DNA of 64,000 nt, from assembly GCF_002953195.1 (NCBI RefSeq), contig NZ_CP026377.1:1240001-1304000 (forward strand), in the 5' to 3' direction. Of the stretch, positions 41,636-53,479 are shown piece after piece; position 1 is the stretch's first letter; each line of letters starts with the position of its first letter. The notes beneath the pieces were generated by a model. That model was not told the origin of the DNA. It saw only the letters and a program-made list of their open reading frames with translations, and made no database searches. Source of the DNA: Mixta gaviniae. Its GTDB lineage: Bacteria > Pseudomonadota > Gammaproteobacteria > Enterobacterales > Enterobacteriaceae. The position numbers and the translations under genes were made by a program.

Positions 41636-42940
41636 ATGCAAGTTTCAGTAGAAACCACTCAGGGCCTGGGCCGTCGCGTAACGATTACTGTCGCTGCTGA
41701 CAGCATCGAGAACGCTGTGAAAAAAGAGCTGGTCGATGTAGCGAAGAAAGTCCGTATCGACGGTTTCCGTAAGGGTAAAGTGCCGATGAGCGTTGTTGCT
41801 CAGCGTTACGGTGCCTCCGTGCGCCAGGACGTGCTGGGCGATCTGATGCAGCGCAACTTCGTTGACGCCATCATCAAAGAGAAAATCAACCCGGCCGGCG
41901 CGCCGAACTATGTGCCGGGCGAGTACAAGCAGGGTGAAGACTTCACTTACTCCGTTGAGTTCGAAGTCTATCCGGAAGTTGAACTGAAAGGTCTGGACGC
42001 GATCGAAGTTGAAAAACCGATCGTTGAAGTCACTGACGAAGACGTAGACGTGATGCTGGATACGCTGCGCAAGCAGCAGGCGACCTGGAAAGAGAAAGAA
42101 GGCGAAGCGGCTGCTGAAGATCGCGTCACCCTCGATTTCTCCGGCTCCGTAGACGGCGAAGAGTTTGAAGGCGGCAAAGCCTCTGATTTCGTGCTGGCAA
42201 TGGGCCAGGGCCGCATGATCCCGGGCTTTGAAGAGGGCGTTGTCGGCCACAAAGCGGGCGAAGAGTTCACCATCGACGTGAAATTCCCGGAAGACTACCA
42301 CGCGGAAAACCTGAAAGGTAAAGACGCGAAGTTCGCTATCGTGCTGAAGAAAGTTGAAGAGCGCGAACTGCCGGAGCTGAACGAAGAGTTCATCAAGCGT
42401 TTCGGCGTAGAAGATGGCTCCGTTGCCGGCCTGCGCGCTGAAGTGCGTAAAAACATGGAGCGCGAGCTGAAAGGCGCGGTGCGTAACCGTGTTAAAACGC
42501 AGGCGATCGACGGCCTGGTGAAAGCGAACGAGATCGACGTGCCTTCTGCGCTGATCGACAGCGAAATCGACGTACTGCGTCGTCAGGCTGCACAGCGTTT
42601 CGGTGGCAACGAGCAGCAGGCGCTGGAACTGCCGCGCGAGCTGTTTGAAGAGCAGGCGAAACGCCGTGTTGTCGTCGGTCTGCTGCTGGGCGAAGTGATC
42701 CGCACCAACGACCTGAAAGCGGACGAAGATCGCGTGAAAACGCTGATCGAAGAGATGGCTTCCGCGTACGAAGATCCGCAGGAAGTGATCGAGTTCTACA
42801 GCAAAAACAACGAGCTGATGAACAACATGCGCAACGTCGCTCTGGAAGAGCAGGCGGTTGAAGCTGTGCTGGAAAAAGCGAAAGTGACTGAGAAAGCCAC
42901 AAAATTCCAGGATCTGATGAACCAGACCTCTATGGCCTGA
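41636..42940 (+). CDS. tig: Trigger factor, ribosome-bound chaperone
   Basis: Ribosome-associated chaperone and prolyl isomerase, 434 aa (432 in E. coli). The N-terminal domain carries the ribosome-docking signature GFRKGKVPM (residues 43-51). The FKBP-type PPIase domain spans about 150-245 ([27 protein letters not shown]), followed by the helical C-terminal arms. It precedes clpP, clpX and lon, a conserved protein quality-control cluster. Confidence 0.98.
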   Translation: MQVSVETTQGLGRRVTITVAADSIENAVKKELVDVAKKVRIDGFRKGKVPMSVVAQRYGASVRQDVLGDLMQRNFVDAIIKEKINPAGAPNYVPGEYKQGEDFTYSVEFEVYPEVELKGLDAIEVEKPIVEVTDEDVDVMLDTLRKQQATWKEKEGEAAAEDRVTLDFSGSVDGEEFEGGKASDFVLAMGQGRMIPGFEEGVVGHKAGEEFTIDVKFPEDYHAENLKGKDAKFAIVLKKVEERELPELNEEFIKRFGVEDGSVAGLRAEVRKNMERELKGAVRNRVKTQAIDGLVKANEIDVPSALIDSEIDVLRRQAAQRFGGNEQQALELPRELFEEQAKRRVVVGLLLGEVIRTNDLKADEDRVKTLIEEMASAYEDPQEVIEFYSKNNELMNNMRNVALEEQAVEAVLEKAKVTEKATKFQDLMNQTSMA

Positions 42941-42961
42941 TTTTTCACGCTTTATCTGCTG

Positions 42962-42993
42962 AAAGCCCGCTGCCGTAAGGAGCGGGCTTTTTA
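42962..42993 (+). terminator. Rho-independent terminator of tig
   Basis: AAAGCCCGCT / AGCGGGCTTT 10-bp stem with a 9-nt loop, followed by TTATTT, 21 bp after the stop. Confidence 0.9.
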
Positions 42994-43101
42994 TTTATCG
43001 TTTTCAGAAATGTCCTTTTGTGCGCCTGTTTGGCTAATTAAGCGCCAGGTTATTCGCTATGATGTTATTCCTGGTTAGCGATTGAAGAAAACGTTGTTAT
43101 G

Positions 43102-43130
43102 CTTGAAACAGCGGGGGCACGCCCCCAGAT
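43102..43130 (+). promoter_or_regulatory. sigma-32 (heat-shock) promoter of clpP
   Basis: CTTGAAA at 43102-43108, a 13-bp spacer and CCCCCAGAT at 43122-43130 fit the RpoH consensus (CTTGAAA, 11-16 bp, CCCCATNT). The spacer forms a small GGGGGC/GCCCCC inverted repeat. It is about 150 bp upstream of clpP, as expected for a heat-shock protease gene. Confidence 0.6.
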
Positions 43131-43280
43131 AGCTTTTCGAGTATCTTGAAGAATGTAAGGCTGGCTGATTGACCGTCCGGATAGCGTCGGAGAGTGGCAG
43201 CGTGAAGCATGGTTTTCATGTTCTCACTTGCGTAGAATCGGTACAGAGTGTTGCCAATGAAATTTATCCAGGAGACGGTA

Positions 43281-43903
43281 ATGTCATACAATGGCGAACG
43301 TGAATTTTCCGCACCTCAGATGGCGCTGGTGCCCATGGTGGTCGAACAAACCTCGCGCGGCGAGCGTTCTTACGACATTTATTCCCGCCTGTTAAAAGAG
43401 CGCGTCATTTTCCTTACCGGTCAGGTTGAAGATCATATGGCGAACCTGATCGTCGCCCAGATGCTGTTTCTGGAAGCGGAAAACCCTGAGAAAGATATCT
43501 ACCTGTATATCAACTCCCCGGGTGGGGTGATCACCGCCGGGATGTCGATTTATGACACGATGAAATTCATCAAGCCGGACGTCAGCACTATCTGTATGGG
43601 ACAGGCCTGTTCAATGGGCGCTTTCCTGCTGACGGCGGGAACCAAGGGCAAGCGTTACTGCCTGCCGAATTCCCGCGTGATGATCCACCAGCCGCTGGGG
43701 GTTATCAGGGCCAGGCGACCGATATTGAAATTCACGCGCGTGAAATCCTGAAGGTGAAACAGCGCATGAATGAGCTGATGGCGGAACATACCGGCAAATC
43801 GCTTGAAGAAATTGAGCGTGACACCGAGCGAGATCGTTTCCTCTCGGCGAGTGAGGCGGTAGAGTATGGCTTAGTCGATTCCATACTTACGCATCGCCAA
43901 TAA
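43281..43903 (+). pseudogene. clpP: clpP, ATP-dependent Clp protease proteolytic subunit, interrupted by a one-base frameshift
   Basis: Serine peptidase of the ClpXP and ClpAP machines. ATG 43281 follows AGGAG; the N-terminus matches ClpP, including the catalytic Ser in [10 protein letters not shown] and His in RVMIHQPLG. Just after that motif the frame is lost at the G run 43697-43701 (five G; six would restore GGG-GGT). As read, translation ends at 43751 after 20-odd foreign residues. In the next frame the normal remainder continues ([17 protein letters not shown] to [10 protein letters not shown]) and stops at 43901-43903. The span is 623 nt, exactly one short of the 207-aa E. coli gene. 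The catalytic Asp lies in the lost part. A sequencing indel is more likely than true loss. Confidence 0.9.
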
Positions 43904-44031
43904 GACTCCAACCCGTAGCATGCGCTATAGTTAGAGCGGATAACGGGTGAAGAGTGGCACGAATGAGGGCAGTCAGTCTGGCTGCCATCGCCGCATAGAG
44001 TGCGGACGAAGATAAAAGAAGAGGTTAGCTG

Positions 44032-45306
44032 ATGACAGATAAGCGCAAAGACGGTTCAGGAAAGCTGCTGTACTGCTCTTTTTGCGGTAAAAGCCAGCAT
44101 GAAGTGCGCAAGCTGATTGCCGGGCCGTCAGTGTATATCTGCGACGAGTGCGTTGATTTATGCAACGACATCATTCGCGAAGAGATCAAAGAAGTTGCGC
44201 CGCATCGTGAACGCAGCGCGTTGCCGACCCCGCACGAGATCCGCCACCACCTGGACGATTATGTTATCGGTCAGGAGCGGGCGAAAAAAGTGCTGGCGGT
44301 GGCGGTCTACAATCACTACAAACGTCTGCGCAACGGCGATACCAGCAACGGTATCGAACTGGGCAAAAGTAATATTCTGCTGATCGGCCCGACCGGTAGC
44401 GGTAAGACGCTGCTGGCAGAGACGCTGGCGCGCCTGCTGGATGTCCCCTTCACCATGGCCGACGCGACGACATTGACCGAAGCGGGCTACGTGGGTGAAG
44501 ACGTCGAGAATATTATCCAGAAACTGCTGCAGAAATGTGACTACGATGTGCAGAAAGCGCAGCGCGGCATCGTCTATATCGATGAGATCGACAAAATCTC
44601 CCGTAAGTCGGACAACCCGTCGATTACGCGCGATGTTTCCGGCGAAGGCGTGCAGCAGGCCCTGCTGAAACTGATCGAAGGCACCGTCGCGGCCGTACCG
44701 CCGCAGGGCGGACGCAAGCACCCGCAGCAGGAGTTTTTGCAGGTTGATACCTCGAAAATTCTGTTTATCTGCGGCGGCGCTTTCGCCGGCCTGGATAAAG
44801 TGATTTCTCAGCGTGTGGAAACCGGCTCCGGCATTGGTTTCGGCGCAACGGTAAAAGGGAAATCGCAGAAGGCGACCGAAGGCGAGCTGCTGGAGCAGGT
44901 TGAGCCAGAAGATCTGATCAAATTTGGTCTGATTCCTGAGTTCATTGGTCGTCTGCCGGTGGTGGCCACGCTCAGCGAACTGAGTGAAGAGGCCCTGATT
45001 CAGATCCTGCGTGAACCGAAAAACGCCCTGACCAAGCAGTATCAGGCGCTGTTTAACCTGGAAGGCGTGGAGCTGGAGTTCCGTGACGAAGCGCTGACGG
45101 CGATTGCCCAGAAAGCGATGTCGCGTAAAACCGGCGCGCGCGGCCTGCGTTCTATCGTTGAAGCGGCGCTGCTGGACACCATGTACGATCTGCCTTCCAT
45201 GGACGACGTGGAAAAAGTGGTGATCGACGAGTCGGTGATCGAAGGTCAGACAAAACCGATGCTGATCTACGGCAAGCACGAAGCGCAGCAGGCGTCTGGC
45301 GAATAA
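44032..45306 (+). CDS. clpX: ClpX, ATPase subunit of ClpXP
   Basis: AAA+ unfoldase that delivers substrates to ClpP, 424 aa as in E. coli. The N-terminal zinc-binding domain has CSFCGKSQ and CDECVDLC. Walker A is [11 protein letters not shown] (about residues 119-129), Walker [10 protein letters not shown], and the pore loop is GYVGEDVE. The ClpP-docking loop is of the IGF type ([10 protein letters not shown]). It lies 128 bp after clpP. Confidence 0.98.
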   Translation: MTDKRKDGSGKLLYCSFCGKSQHEVRKLIAGPSVYICDECVDLCNDIIREEIKEVAPHRERSALPTPHEIRHHLDDYVIGQERAKKVLAVAVYNHYKRLRNGDTSNGIELGKSNILLIGPTGSGKTLLAETLARLLDVPFTMADATTLTEAGYVGEDVENIIQKLLQKCDYDVQKAQRGIVYIDEIDKISRKSDNPSITRDVSGEGVQQALLKLIEGTVAAVPPQGGRKHPQQEFLQVDTSKILFICGGAFAGLDKVISQRVETGSGIGFGATVKGKSQKATEGELLEQVEPEDLIKFGLIPEFIGRLPVVATLSELSEEALIQILREPKNALTKQYQALFNLEGVELEFRDEALTAIAQKAMSRKTGARGLRSIVEAALLDTMYDLPSMDDVEKVVIDESVIEGQTKPMLIYGKHEAQQASGE

Positions 45307-45336
45307 TTCGTCAACGCAACCAGCAAGTTAGTCAAT

Positions 45337-45366
45337 AAAAGGGGGAATTTGTCCCCCTTTTGTTTT
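45337..45366 (+). terminator. Rho-independent terminator of clpPX
   Basis: AAAAGGGGGA / TCCCCCTTTT stem with a 5-nt loop and further T residues, 30 bp after clpX. Confidence 0.88.
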
Positions 45367-45382
45367 TCTCACGCTACTGACA

Positions 45383-45410
45383 TTGAATGTCTGGCAAACA
45401 TCCCCATATA
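45383..45410 (+). promoter_or_regulatory. sigma-32 (heat-shock) promoter of lon
   Basis: TTGAATG at 45383-45389 and CCCCATATA at 45402-45410, separated by 12 bp, match the RpoH consensus and the known E. coli lon promoter closely. It lies about 85 bp before the lon start. Confidence 0.8.
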
Positions 45411-45495
45411 CTCAAATACCTGTGGGTTCCCTGGCACATAGCCTGCACTATGCGGTACCCATCACCTGGCGGACTTTAAACTAAGAGAGAGCTCT

Positions 45496-47849
<2,354 letters not shown>

Positions 47850-47879
47850 TGACGCACGACAAAATCGATTAAAAAGCGC

Positions 47880-47914
47880 AGCTGGCGAGTCAAATCTGAC
47901 TTGCCAGCTTTTTT
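47880..47914 (+). terminator. Rho-independent terminator of lon
   Basis: AGCTGGCGAGTCA pairs with TGACTTGCCAGCT (one G-U pair), loop AATC, then a run of eight T, 31 bp after lon. Confidence 0.92.
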
Positions 47915-48062
47915 TTGTGCCGCTAATTTAGAGGGCTGTTGAAGCAGCGACCCAGAGAATTCCCGTTGTTTCGGCTCAACAACCTTGATATAACTGGCTG
48001 CGCGTTCGCGGCTGGCGGGACGCTCGCCGCGATAGTGAATAATAAAAGAGGGGATGAATAGA

Positions 48063-48335
48063 GTGAATAAGTCACAATTGATCGACAAGATTGCCGCAGA
48101 CGCTGATATTTCTAAAGCGGCAGCTGGACGTGTTTTAGATGCTTTTATTGGTTCTGTTTCTGATTCTCTGAAATCAGGCGAGGAAATAGCGCTGGTTGGC
48201 TTTGGCACCTTCTCGGTACGCGAGCGCTCTGAGCGCACCGGCCGTAACCCGCAGACGGGTAAAGAAATTACCATTCCGGCAAGTAAAGTACCGGGCTTCC
48301 GTGCCGGTAAAGCGCTAAAAGACGCGGTGAACTGA
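48063..48335 (+). CDS. hupB: HupB, DNA-binding protein HU-beta
   Basis: Nucleoid-associated protein of 90 aa, as in E. coli. Landmarks are [20 protein letters not shown] and the DNA-minor-groove arm [20 protein letters not shown] (residues about 46-80). GTG at 48063 is chosen because GAGGGG ends about 9 nt upstream and E. coli hupB also starts with GTG. An ATG at 48054 abuts the ribosome-binding site. Confidence 0.97.
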   Translation: MNKSQLIDKIAADADISKAAAGRVLDAFIGSVSDSLKSGEEIALVGFGTFSVRERSERTGRNPQTGKEITIPASKVPGFRAGKALKDAVN

Positions 48336-48409
48336 TTTACGGTCAGGCTCCATTGCAGCATTTTCTTCGGTGGAGTGAGGACTGACAATGCGTTCTCATG
48401 TAACATACG

Positions 48410-48441
48410 GGCACATCAGGCAATTGATGTGCCTTTTTTTA
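48410..48441 (+). terminator. Rho-independent terminator after hupB
   Basis: GGCACATCA / TGATGTGCC 9-bp stem with a 6-nt loop and seven T residues, about 75 bp after hupB. Confidence 0.9.
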
Positions 48442-48583
48442 TCCGGATGCGTGACAAACGCCAGCAGCGAATGTCAGAGCATGGCCGATAATGTCGGCCT
48501 GAAAAGCAGCAACGCGCACGCCTGCAGGGATGGGGCGCTAGCGTGAGGTTTACATTCACACTACAGCGGAGTGTTGTCATACC

Positions 48584-50452
48584 ATGATGGACAATTTACG
48601 CGCGGCGTCGAACCATGTCGTGCTCAAGATTATTCTGGGACTGATTATCCTGTCATTTGTGCTGACCGGGGTCGGCAACTATCTGATCGGCGGCAGCGGC
48701 GACTACGCGGCGAAAGTGAACGGCCAGGAGATCAGCCGCGCCCAGCTCGATCGCGCCTTTAACAACGAACGCAGCCGCCAGCAGCAGATGCTGGGCGAAC
48801 AGTTCTCTCAGCTGGCGGGGAATGAAGGCTACATGCAGCAGATGCGTCAACAGGCGCTCTCGCAGCTGGTGGATGAAACGCTGCTCGACCAGTACGCGAA
48901 AGATCTGAAGCTGGCTATCAGCGACGAGCAGATCAAACAGGCGATTTTCACTCAGCCTGCTTTCCAGACCAACGGTAAATTCGATAATGCCAAATACCTT
49001 GGCATCATCAACAGCATGGGCTTTTCCGCCGATCAGTACGCAGAAGCGCTGCGTAAGCAGCTCACCACCCAGCAGCTGATCTCCGCTATCGCCGGCACCG
49101 ATTTTACCCTGAGCGGGGAAACCGATGCGCTGGCGGCGCTGGTGTCTCAGCAGCGTGTGGTGCGTCAGGCGGTGTTGAGCGTCGACGCGCTGGCGGCAAA
49201 ACAGTCAGTCAGCGACGACGAAATCAAAAATTACTATGCCCAGCATAAAAACAGCTTCCTGGCACCGGAGCAGTTCCGCGTCAGCTACCTGAAGCTGGAT
49301 GCCGCCAGCATGCAGCAGCCGGCCAGCGAAGCGGATATCCAGAGTTGGTACGAGCAGCATAAGGCGGATTATGTGCAGCCGCAGCGCAATCGCTACAGCG
49401 TCATCCAGCTGAAAAGCGAAACGGACGCGCAGGCGGTGCTGGATCAGCTGAAGCAGGGCGGTGATTTCGCCGCGCTGGCGAAAGCCAAATCCATCGACCC
49501 GATCTCCGCGCGCAAGGGCGGCGATATGGGCTGGCTGGAGCCGGCTACCACGCCGGACGAGCTGAAAGAGGCTAACCTGACCAGCAAAGGCCAGCTGTCG
49601 GGTGTGGTAAAATCTTCCGTCGGCTTCCTGATTGTGCGTCTTGACGATATCCAGCCGGAGCAGGTTAAGCCACTGGCCGCCGTGCATGACGCCATCGCAG
49701 ACAAAGTCAAACAGGAAAAAGCGCTCGACGCTTACTACAAGCTGCAGCAGAAAGTCAGCGACGCGGCCAGCAACGATAACGAATCGTTGGCCAGCGCCGA
49801 GCAGGCGGCAGGCGTGAAAGCGGTAGAAACCAACTGGTTCAGCCGCGACAACATGCCGGAAGCGCTGAACTTCAAGCCGGTGGAAGAGGCGATCTTTAGC
49901 GGCAATCTGCTGGGCGCGAACGGTACGCCGGGCAGCAACTCTGACATGATCACCGTCGATGGTGACCGCGCTTTTATTCTGCGCATCGCCGAGCATAAGC
50001 CGGAAACGATCAAGACCCTCGACGAGGTGAAAGCCCAGATCGCTGACACGCTGAAGCACAACAAAGCCTCGCAGGAAGCCAAAGCGCAGGCGGAGAAAAT
50101 CCTTGCCGGGCTGAAAGCGGGCAACCAGGATGCGCTGAAGGCGGCCGGTCTGACGTTCGGCGAAGCGAAAACGCTGACCCGCAACGACCAGGATGCCAGC
50201 GTGCAGGCCGTGTTTGCGCTGCCGCAGCCGCAGGCGGGCAAGCCGGTTTACGGCACCAGCGAAGATATGCAGGGCAACGTGGTGCTGCTGGCGCTGGATG
50301 AGGTCAAAGCCGGCAACCTGCCGGATGCGCAGAAAAAAGCGATGGCGCAGGGCGTAGCGCAGAACAATGCGCAGATCGCTTTCGATGCGCTGCTGAGCAA
50401 CCTGCGCAAAGAAGCGAAAATCAAATATGGCGCTGCGGTGCAACTGCAGTAA
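48584..50452 (+). CDS. ppiD: PpiD, membrane-anchored periplasmic chaperone
   Basis: Periplasmic folding factor near the SecYEG exit, 622 aa (623 in E. coli). It has one N-terminal transmembrane helix (about residues 14-35: VLKIILGLIILSFVLTGVG), a SurA-like chaperone region, and a parvulin-like domain at about 265-355 (RYSVIQLKSE to SSVGFLIVRLDDIQP). The order lon-hupB-ppiD-ybaV-fadM is as in E. coli. Confidence 0.97.
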   Translation: MMDNLRAASNHVVLKIILGLIILSFVLTGVGNYLIGGSGDYAAKVNGQEISRAQLDRAFNNERSRQQQMLGEQFSQLAGNEGYMQQMRQQALSQLVDETLLDQYAKDLKLAISDEQIKQAIFTQPAFQTNGKFDNAKYLGIINSMGFSADQYAEALRKQLTTQQLISAIAGTDFTLSGETDALAALVSQQRVVRQAVLSVDALAAKQSVSDDEIKNYYAQHKNSFLAPEQFRVSYLKLDAASMQQPASEADIQSWYEQHKADYVQPQRNRYSVIQLKSETDAQAVLDQLKQGGDFAALAKAKSIDPISARKGGDMGWLEPATTPDELKEANLTSKGQLSGVVKSSVGFLIVRLDDIQPEQVKPLAAVHDAIADKVKQEKALDAYYKLQQKVSDAASNDNESLASAEQAAGVKAVETNWFSRDNMPEALNFKPVEEAIFSGNLLGANGTPGSNSDMITVDGDRAFILRIAEHKPETIKTLDEVKAQIADTLKHNKASQEAKAQAEKILAGLKAGNQDALKAAGLTFGEAKTLTRNDQDASVQAVFALPQPQAGKPVYGTSEDMQGNVVLLALDEVKAGNLPDAQKKAMAQGVAQNNAQIAFDALLSNLRKEAKIKYGAAVQLQ

Positions 50453-50489
50453 GCCTCGCAAAAACAGCGTAACCCGCTGCAAACAAAAA

Positions 50490-50512
50490 GGCCGCTTTCG
50501 CGGCCTTTTCCA
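50490..50512 (+). terminator. Rho-independent terminator of ppiD
   Basis: AAGGCCGC / GCGGCCTT stem with a TTTC loop, followed by TTCC, about 37 bp after ppiD. The T-tract is short. Confidence 0.65.
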
Positions 50513-50591
50513 CATCTGCACTTTGCCTTTTGTACTGCTCAACGCCCGCCTTTACTGTTGCTCCTGCTGTTACACACAAGGAGAAATCAGC

Positions 50592-50915
50592 ATGAATAAA
50601 CACTATCTTTCGGCGCTCTGCTTATCATTATCTCTGGGCGCATCCTGCTGGTCGCTGCCCGTTCAGGCGGCACAAACCGGCGAGGCTACCACCAGCGCCG
50701 CCAGTCCGGCGGCCAGCGATGGCGCGGTCAGCATTAATAGCGCCTCGGCGCAGGAGCTGGCGGCGGCGATGAACGGCATCGGTATCAAAAAAGCGGAGGC
50801 GATAGTCAGCTATCGCGACCAGTTCGGCGCTTTCACCGAACTGGAACAGCTAAAAGAGGTGCCGGGTATCGGCAGCGCGCTGGTAGAACGCAACCTGCCG
50901 CGGCTTAAATTGTGA
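50592..50915 (+). CDS. ybaV: YbaV, ComEA-like helix-hairpin-helix protein
   Basis: Exported protein of 107 aa (123 in E. coli). It has a Sec signal peptide ending near PVQAAQ, a Thr/Ala/Ser linker, then one ComEA-type double helix-hairpin-helix domain: INSASAQELAAAMNGIGIKKAEAIVSYR and LKEVPGIGSALVERN (residues about 46-103). The domain suggests non-specific DNA binding in the periplasm, but no role is established from this sequence. It starts after AAGGAG. Confidence 0.9.
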   Translation: MNKHYLSALCLSLSLGASCWSLPVQAAQTGEATTSAASPAASDGAVSINSASAQELAAAMNGIGIKKAEAIVSYRDQFGAFTELEQLKEVPGIGSALVERNLPRLKL

Positions 50916-50972
50916 TCCTGTTCCCAGCGCTGGCGGCTGTCGTTTCAGCCGTCCTGAACGGCTGCTAATCTC

Positions 50973-51004
50973 TAAGAGGTCATACCAGATGGTGTGATCT
51001 CTTA
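50973..51004. promoter_or_regulatory. 32-bp inverted repeat before fadM, possible FadR operator pair
   Basis: TAAGAGGTCATACCA (50973-50987) and TGGTGTGATCTCTTA (50990-51004) form 15-bp arms with 13 matches around a 2-bp centre. Each arm contains an AGGTCATACCA-like core that fits the FadR core TGGTCNGACCA at 9 or fewer of 11 positions. It ends 21 bp before fadM. No T-run follows, so it is not a normal terminator. Confidence 0.5.
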
Positions 51005-51025
51005 CAACAATAAGGCACCGGCGCT

Positions 51026-51424
51026 ATGCAGACTCTGATAAAAGTTCGTGGATATCATCTTGATGTTTATCAACACGTTAATAATGCGCGCTACCTTGAG
51101 TTTCTTGAGGAAGCGCGCTGGGAATGGCTGGAGCAGGCAGGCGCCTTTCACTGGCTAATGGAAAACAAGCTGGCTTTTGTCGTGGTGAACATCAATATCA
51201 ATTACCGCAGGCCGGCGCTACTGGGGGACGTGCTGGCGGTGCGAAGCCGGCTGCAGCAGCTAAACGGCAAAAGCGGCATTATTCAACAGGAGGTGCTGCT
51301 GGAAGGTGAGGGCACGGCGGTCGCCGATGCGACATTAACCTTTGTCTGCATCGACCTGCGGACGCAAAAAGCGCTGCCTCTGGAAGGCGATCTACGCGCG
51401 CGCATGGAAACCCTGCTGGATTGA
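51026..51424 (+). CDS. fadM: FadM, long-chain acyl-CoA thioesterase
   Basis: Hot-dog-fold thioesterase of 132 aa (132 in E. coli) that hydrolyses long-chain acyl-CoAs, including intermediates of unsaturated fatty acid breakdown. Landmarks are the catalytic DVYQHVNNARYLEFLEEARW and FVVVNININYRRPALLGD. It stands alone, convergent with queC, and the upstream palindrome suggests fatty-acid-responsive control. Confidence 0.95.
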   Translation: MQTLIKVRGYHLDVYQHVNNARYLEFLEEARWEWLEQAGAFHWLMENKLAFVVVNININYRRPALLGDVLAVRSRLQQLNGKSGIIQQEVLLEGEGTAVADATLTFVCIDLRTQKALPLEGDLRARMETLLD

Positions 51425-51479
51425 TCCCGTTCAGCCGCGCCAGGCTGGCCGCTTCGGGCGGCGTCGCACGGGAAAGAGT

Positions 51480-51507
51480 AAAAACAGCCGGGAAGGTCCC
51501 GGCTGCG
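51480..51507 (-). terminator. Rho-independent terminator of queC
   Basis: Read on the minus strand, CAGCCGGGA / TCCCGGCTG forms a 9-bp stem with a 3-nt loop, followed by TTTTT, about 20 bp after queC. Confidence 0.85.
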
Positions 51508-51523
51508 TCGTTAGTCGCCAGGC

Positions 51524-52219
51524 TTAGCGCAGGCCAGTTTTTTGCTTCATGCTCTGCATGACGCCCGCCATATCGTCCTGATAGTTTTTCAGCCCCTTAG
51601 CGCGCAGGTGGCAGGCGGCGCATTCGCCGCAACCGTCGCCCTGAATACCGTTATAGCAGGTCAGTGTCTGTTGGCGCACCAGCGGCAGCTGCTGCCAGTA
51701 GTCGGCCAGTGCCCAGGTTTCCGCTTTGTTCAGCCACATCAGCGGCGTTTCAAAACGCACCGCTTTGGCCATGCCAAGCTCTACCGCGTGGTTTAACGCC
51801 TTAACGAACTCATCGCGGCAGTCCGGATAGCCTGAGAAATCTGTTTCGCACACGCCGGTAATCACCGCTTCCGCTTCTACCTGATAAGCGTAGATAGAAG
51901 CCAGCGTCAGAAACAGGATATTGCGCCCCGGCACAAAGGTGCTGGGCAGCCCGGTGGCATTGGCGTCATACTCCGGCACCGGAATGTTGTCGCGCGTCAG
52001 GCTGCTGATCGCCAGCTCATTTAACAGCGTCACGTCCAGCACCTTATGGGCGCGCGCGCCAAGCCGGGCAGAGAGCGTGCGCGCTACCTCAATCTCCTGA
52101 CGGTGGCGCTGACCATAATCGAAGGTCACGCAATGCACTTCATCGTACTGCGCCAGTGCCTGAATCAGACAGGTTGTGGAATCCTGTCCGCCGCTGAAAA
52201 CCACTACTGCACGTTTCAT
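51524..52219 (-). CDS. queC: QueC, 7-cyano-7-deazaguanine synthase
   Basis: Converts 7-carboxy-7-deazaguanine to preQ0 in the queuosine pathway. It is 231 aa as in E. coli. The PP-loop is [12 protein letters not shown] at residues 8-19. The C-terminal zinc site is [19 protein letters not shown], with four cysteines. It complements the downstream-acting queA and tgt found 36 kb away in this window. Confidence 0.97.
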   Translation of the reverse strand: MKRAVVVFSGGQDSTTCLIQALAQYDEVHCVTFDYGQRHRQEIEVARTLSARLGARAHKVLDVTLLNELAISSLTRDNIPVPEYDANATGLPSTFVPGRNILFLTLASIYAYQVEAEAVITGVCETDFSGYPDCRDEFVKALNHAVELGMAKAVRFETPLMWLNKAETWALADYWQQLPLVRQQTLTCYNGIQGDGCGECAACHLRAKGLKNYQDDMAGVMQSMKQKTGLR

Positions 52220-52329
52220 TTATTCACCCTGATTAGCTTACTGGCGCTTATGGTACTGCCCGACAGGCAAGAAAAACAGTCCGCATTCGCCCGGGCGGCG
52301 GCGGTGGCGGATTAGGCCTGCGGAAAAAG

Positions 52330-53364
52330 CTAGCGCAGCTGCTCGGTCCATGGGGAGAGATCGCCGACGCGCTCGGCAACCCAACCGGCGTCGTACCAGG
52401 TATCGGGGTAGCGTTCGCCGCTGTCGCACAGCAGGGTGACAATAGCGCCTTTCCGGTTCTGCTGGCGCATACGCTGCGCCGTCCGTACCGCTCCCCAGAA
52501 GTTGGTGCCGGTGGAGGGGCCGACTTTTCTGCCCAGAATCTGCGTCAGGGAGTGCATCGCGGCGGCCGAGGCGGCGTCAGGTACGCGCATTACCTCGTCG
52601 ATAACATCGGGAATAAAGGAGGGTTCGACGCGTGGCCGGCCGATACCTTCGATGCCGCTGCCGCGCGCGCTACGTAAAGCGGCATCACGCGTATGCCAGT
52701 AATCGTGGAACACCGAATGTTCCGGATCGACCAGGAGCAGGCGCGTCGCATGGCCCTGATAGCGCAGGTAGCGGCCAATGGTTGCTGAGGTGCCGCCGGT
52801 GCCTGCGCCCATCACGAGGGTATCCGGCACCGGAAACGGCTCGCTGGCCATCTGACGGAAAATGCTGTCGGCGATATTGTTATTGCCGCGCCAGTCGGTG
52901 GCGCGTTCGGCGTAGGTAAACTGATCCATAAAGTGGCCGTCGAGATCGCGCGCCAGCCGTTCCGACTCGTCATAAATCGCGCAGGGATCCTGCACGAAAT
53001 GGCACTTTCCGCCGTAAAAAGTAATCTGTTCGACCTTGCGGCGCGCGGTACTGGCGGGCATCACGGCGATAAACGGCAGGCCAAGCAGGCGGGCGAAATA
53101 GGCTTCGGAAACCGCGGTGCTGCCGGAGGAGGCTTCAATCACCGGTTTACCCTGTTTGATCCAGCCGTTGCACAGGCCATAAAGAAACAGCGAGCGCGCC
53201 AGCCGGTGCTTCAGGCTGCCGGTGGGATGGGTGCTTTCATCCTTAAGGTAAAACCCGATGCCCGGAAAGGTGGGCAGAGAAAAACGAATCAGGTGCGTGT
53301 CGGCGGAACGCTGAAAGTCGGCGTTGATTTCGTTAATCGCATAGTTAACCCATTCACGGCTCAT
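52330..53364 (-). CDS. ccdA: CcdA-like cysteine desulfhydrase (PLP-dependent, cysteine synthase fold)
   Basis: Fold-type II PLP enzyme of 344 aa. The Schiff-base lysine is K52 in TGSLKHR, the substrate loop is [11 protein letters not shown], and the phosphate-binding loop is [12 protein letters not shown]. The arrangement, divergent from a DecR/YbaO regulator, matches the Pantoea ananatis pair ccdA-ccdR, where CcdA is a cysteine-inducible desulfhydrase that detoxifies cysteine. I infer that role here. The general annotation would be cysteine synthase family protein. E. coli has ybaE and cof in this interval instead. Confidence 0.85.
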   Translation of the reverse strand: MSREWVNYAINEINADFQRSADTHLIRFSLPTFPGIGFYLKDESTHPTGSLKHRLARSLFLYGLCNGWIKQGKPVIEASSGSTAVSEAYFARLLGLPFIAVMPASTARRKVEQITFYGGKCHFVQDPCAIYDESERLARDLDGHFMDQFTYAERATDWRGNNNIADSIFRQMASEPFPVPDTLVMGAGTGGTSATIGRYLRYQGHATRLLLVDPEHSVFHDYWHTRDAALRSARGSGIEGIGRPRVEPSFIPDVIDEVMRVPDAASAAAMHSLTQILGRKVGPSTGTNFWGAVRTAQRMRQQNRKGAIVTLLCDSGERYPDTWYDAGWVAERVGDLSPWTEQLR

Positions 53365-53455
53365 AATGATTTTCCTCCTGATGCGCGGCCCGCTAAGATT
53401 ACGGCATTCACAGGAAAAAAGGTTTGCTTTATCTACTGTACAATGGCGCTTTCAT

Positions 53456-53468
53456 AGCAAAATTTTCT
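53456..53468. promoter_or_regulatory. candidate DecR operator, A/T-rich near-palindrome
   Basis: AGCAAAATTTTCT lies directly before the decR ribosome-binding site in the 115-bp divergent spacer with ccdA. Its near-symmetry and A/T centre resemble Lrp-family sites. This is a weak prediction. Confidence 0.3.
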
Positions 53469-53479
53469 CCGGAGGGGCG

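Noticed and set aside
49205-50542. 445-codon minus-strand open frame opposite ppiD
   Set aside because: Shadow of ppiD; antisense composition and no homology that I recognise.
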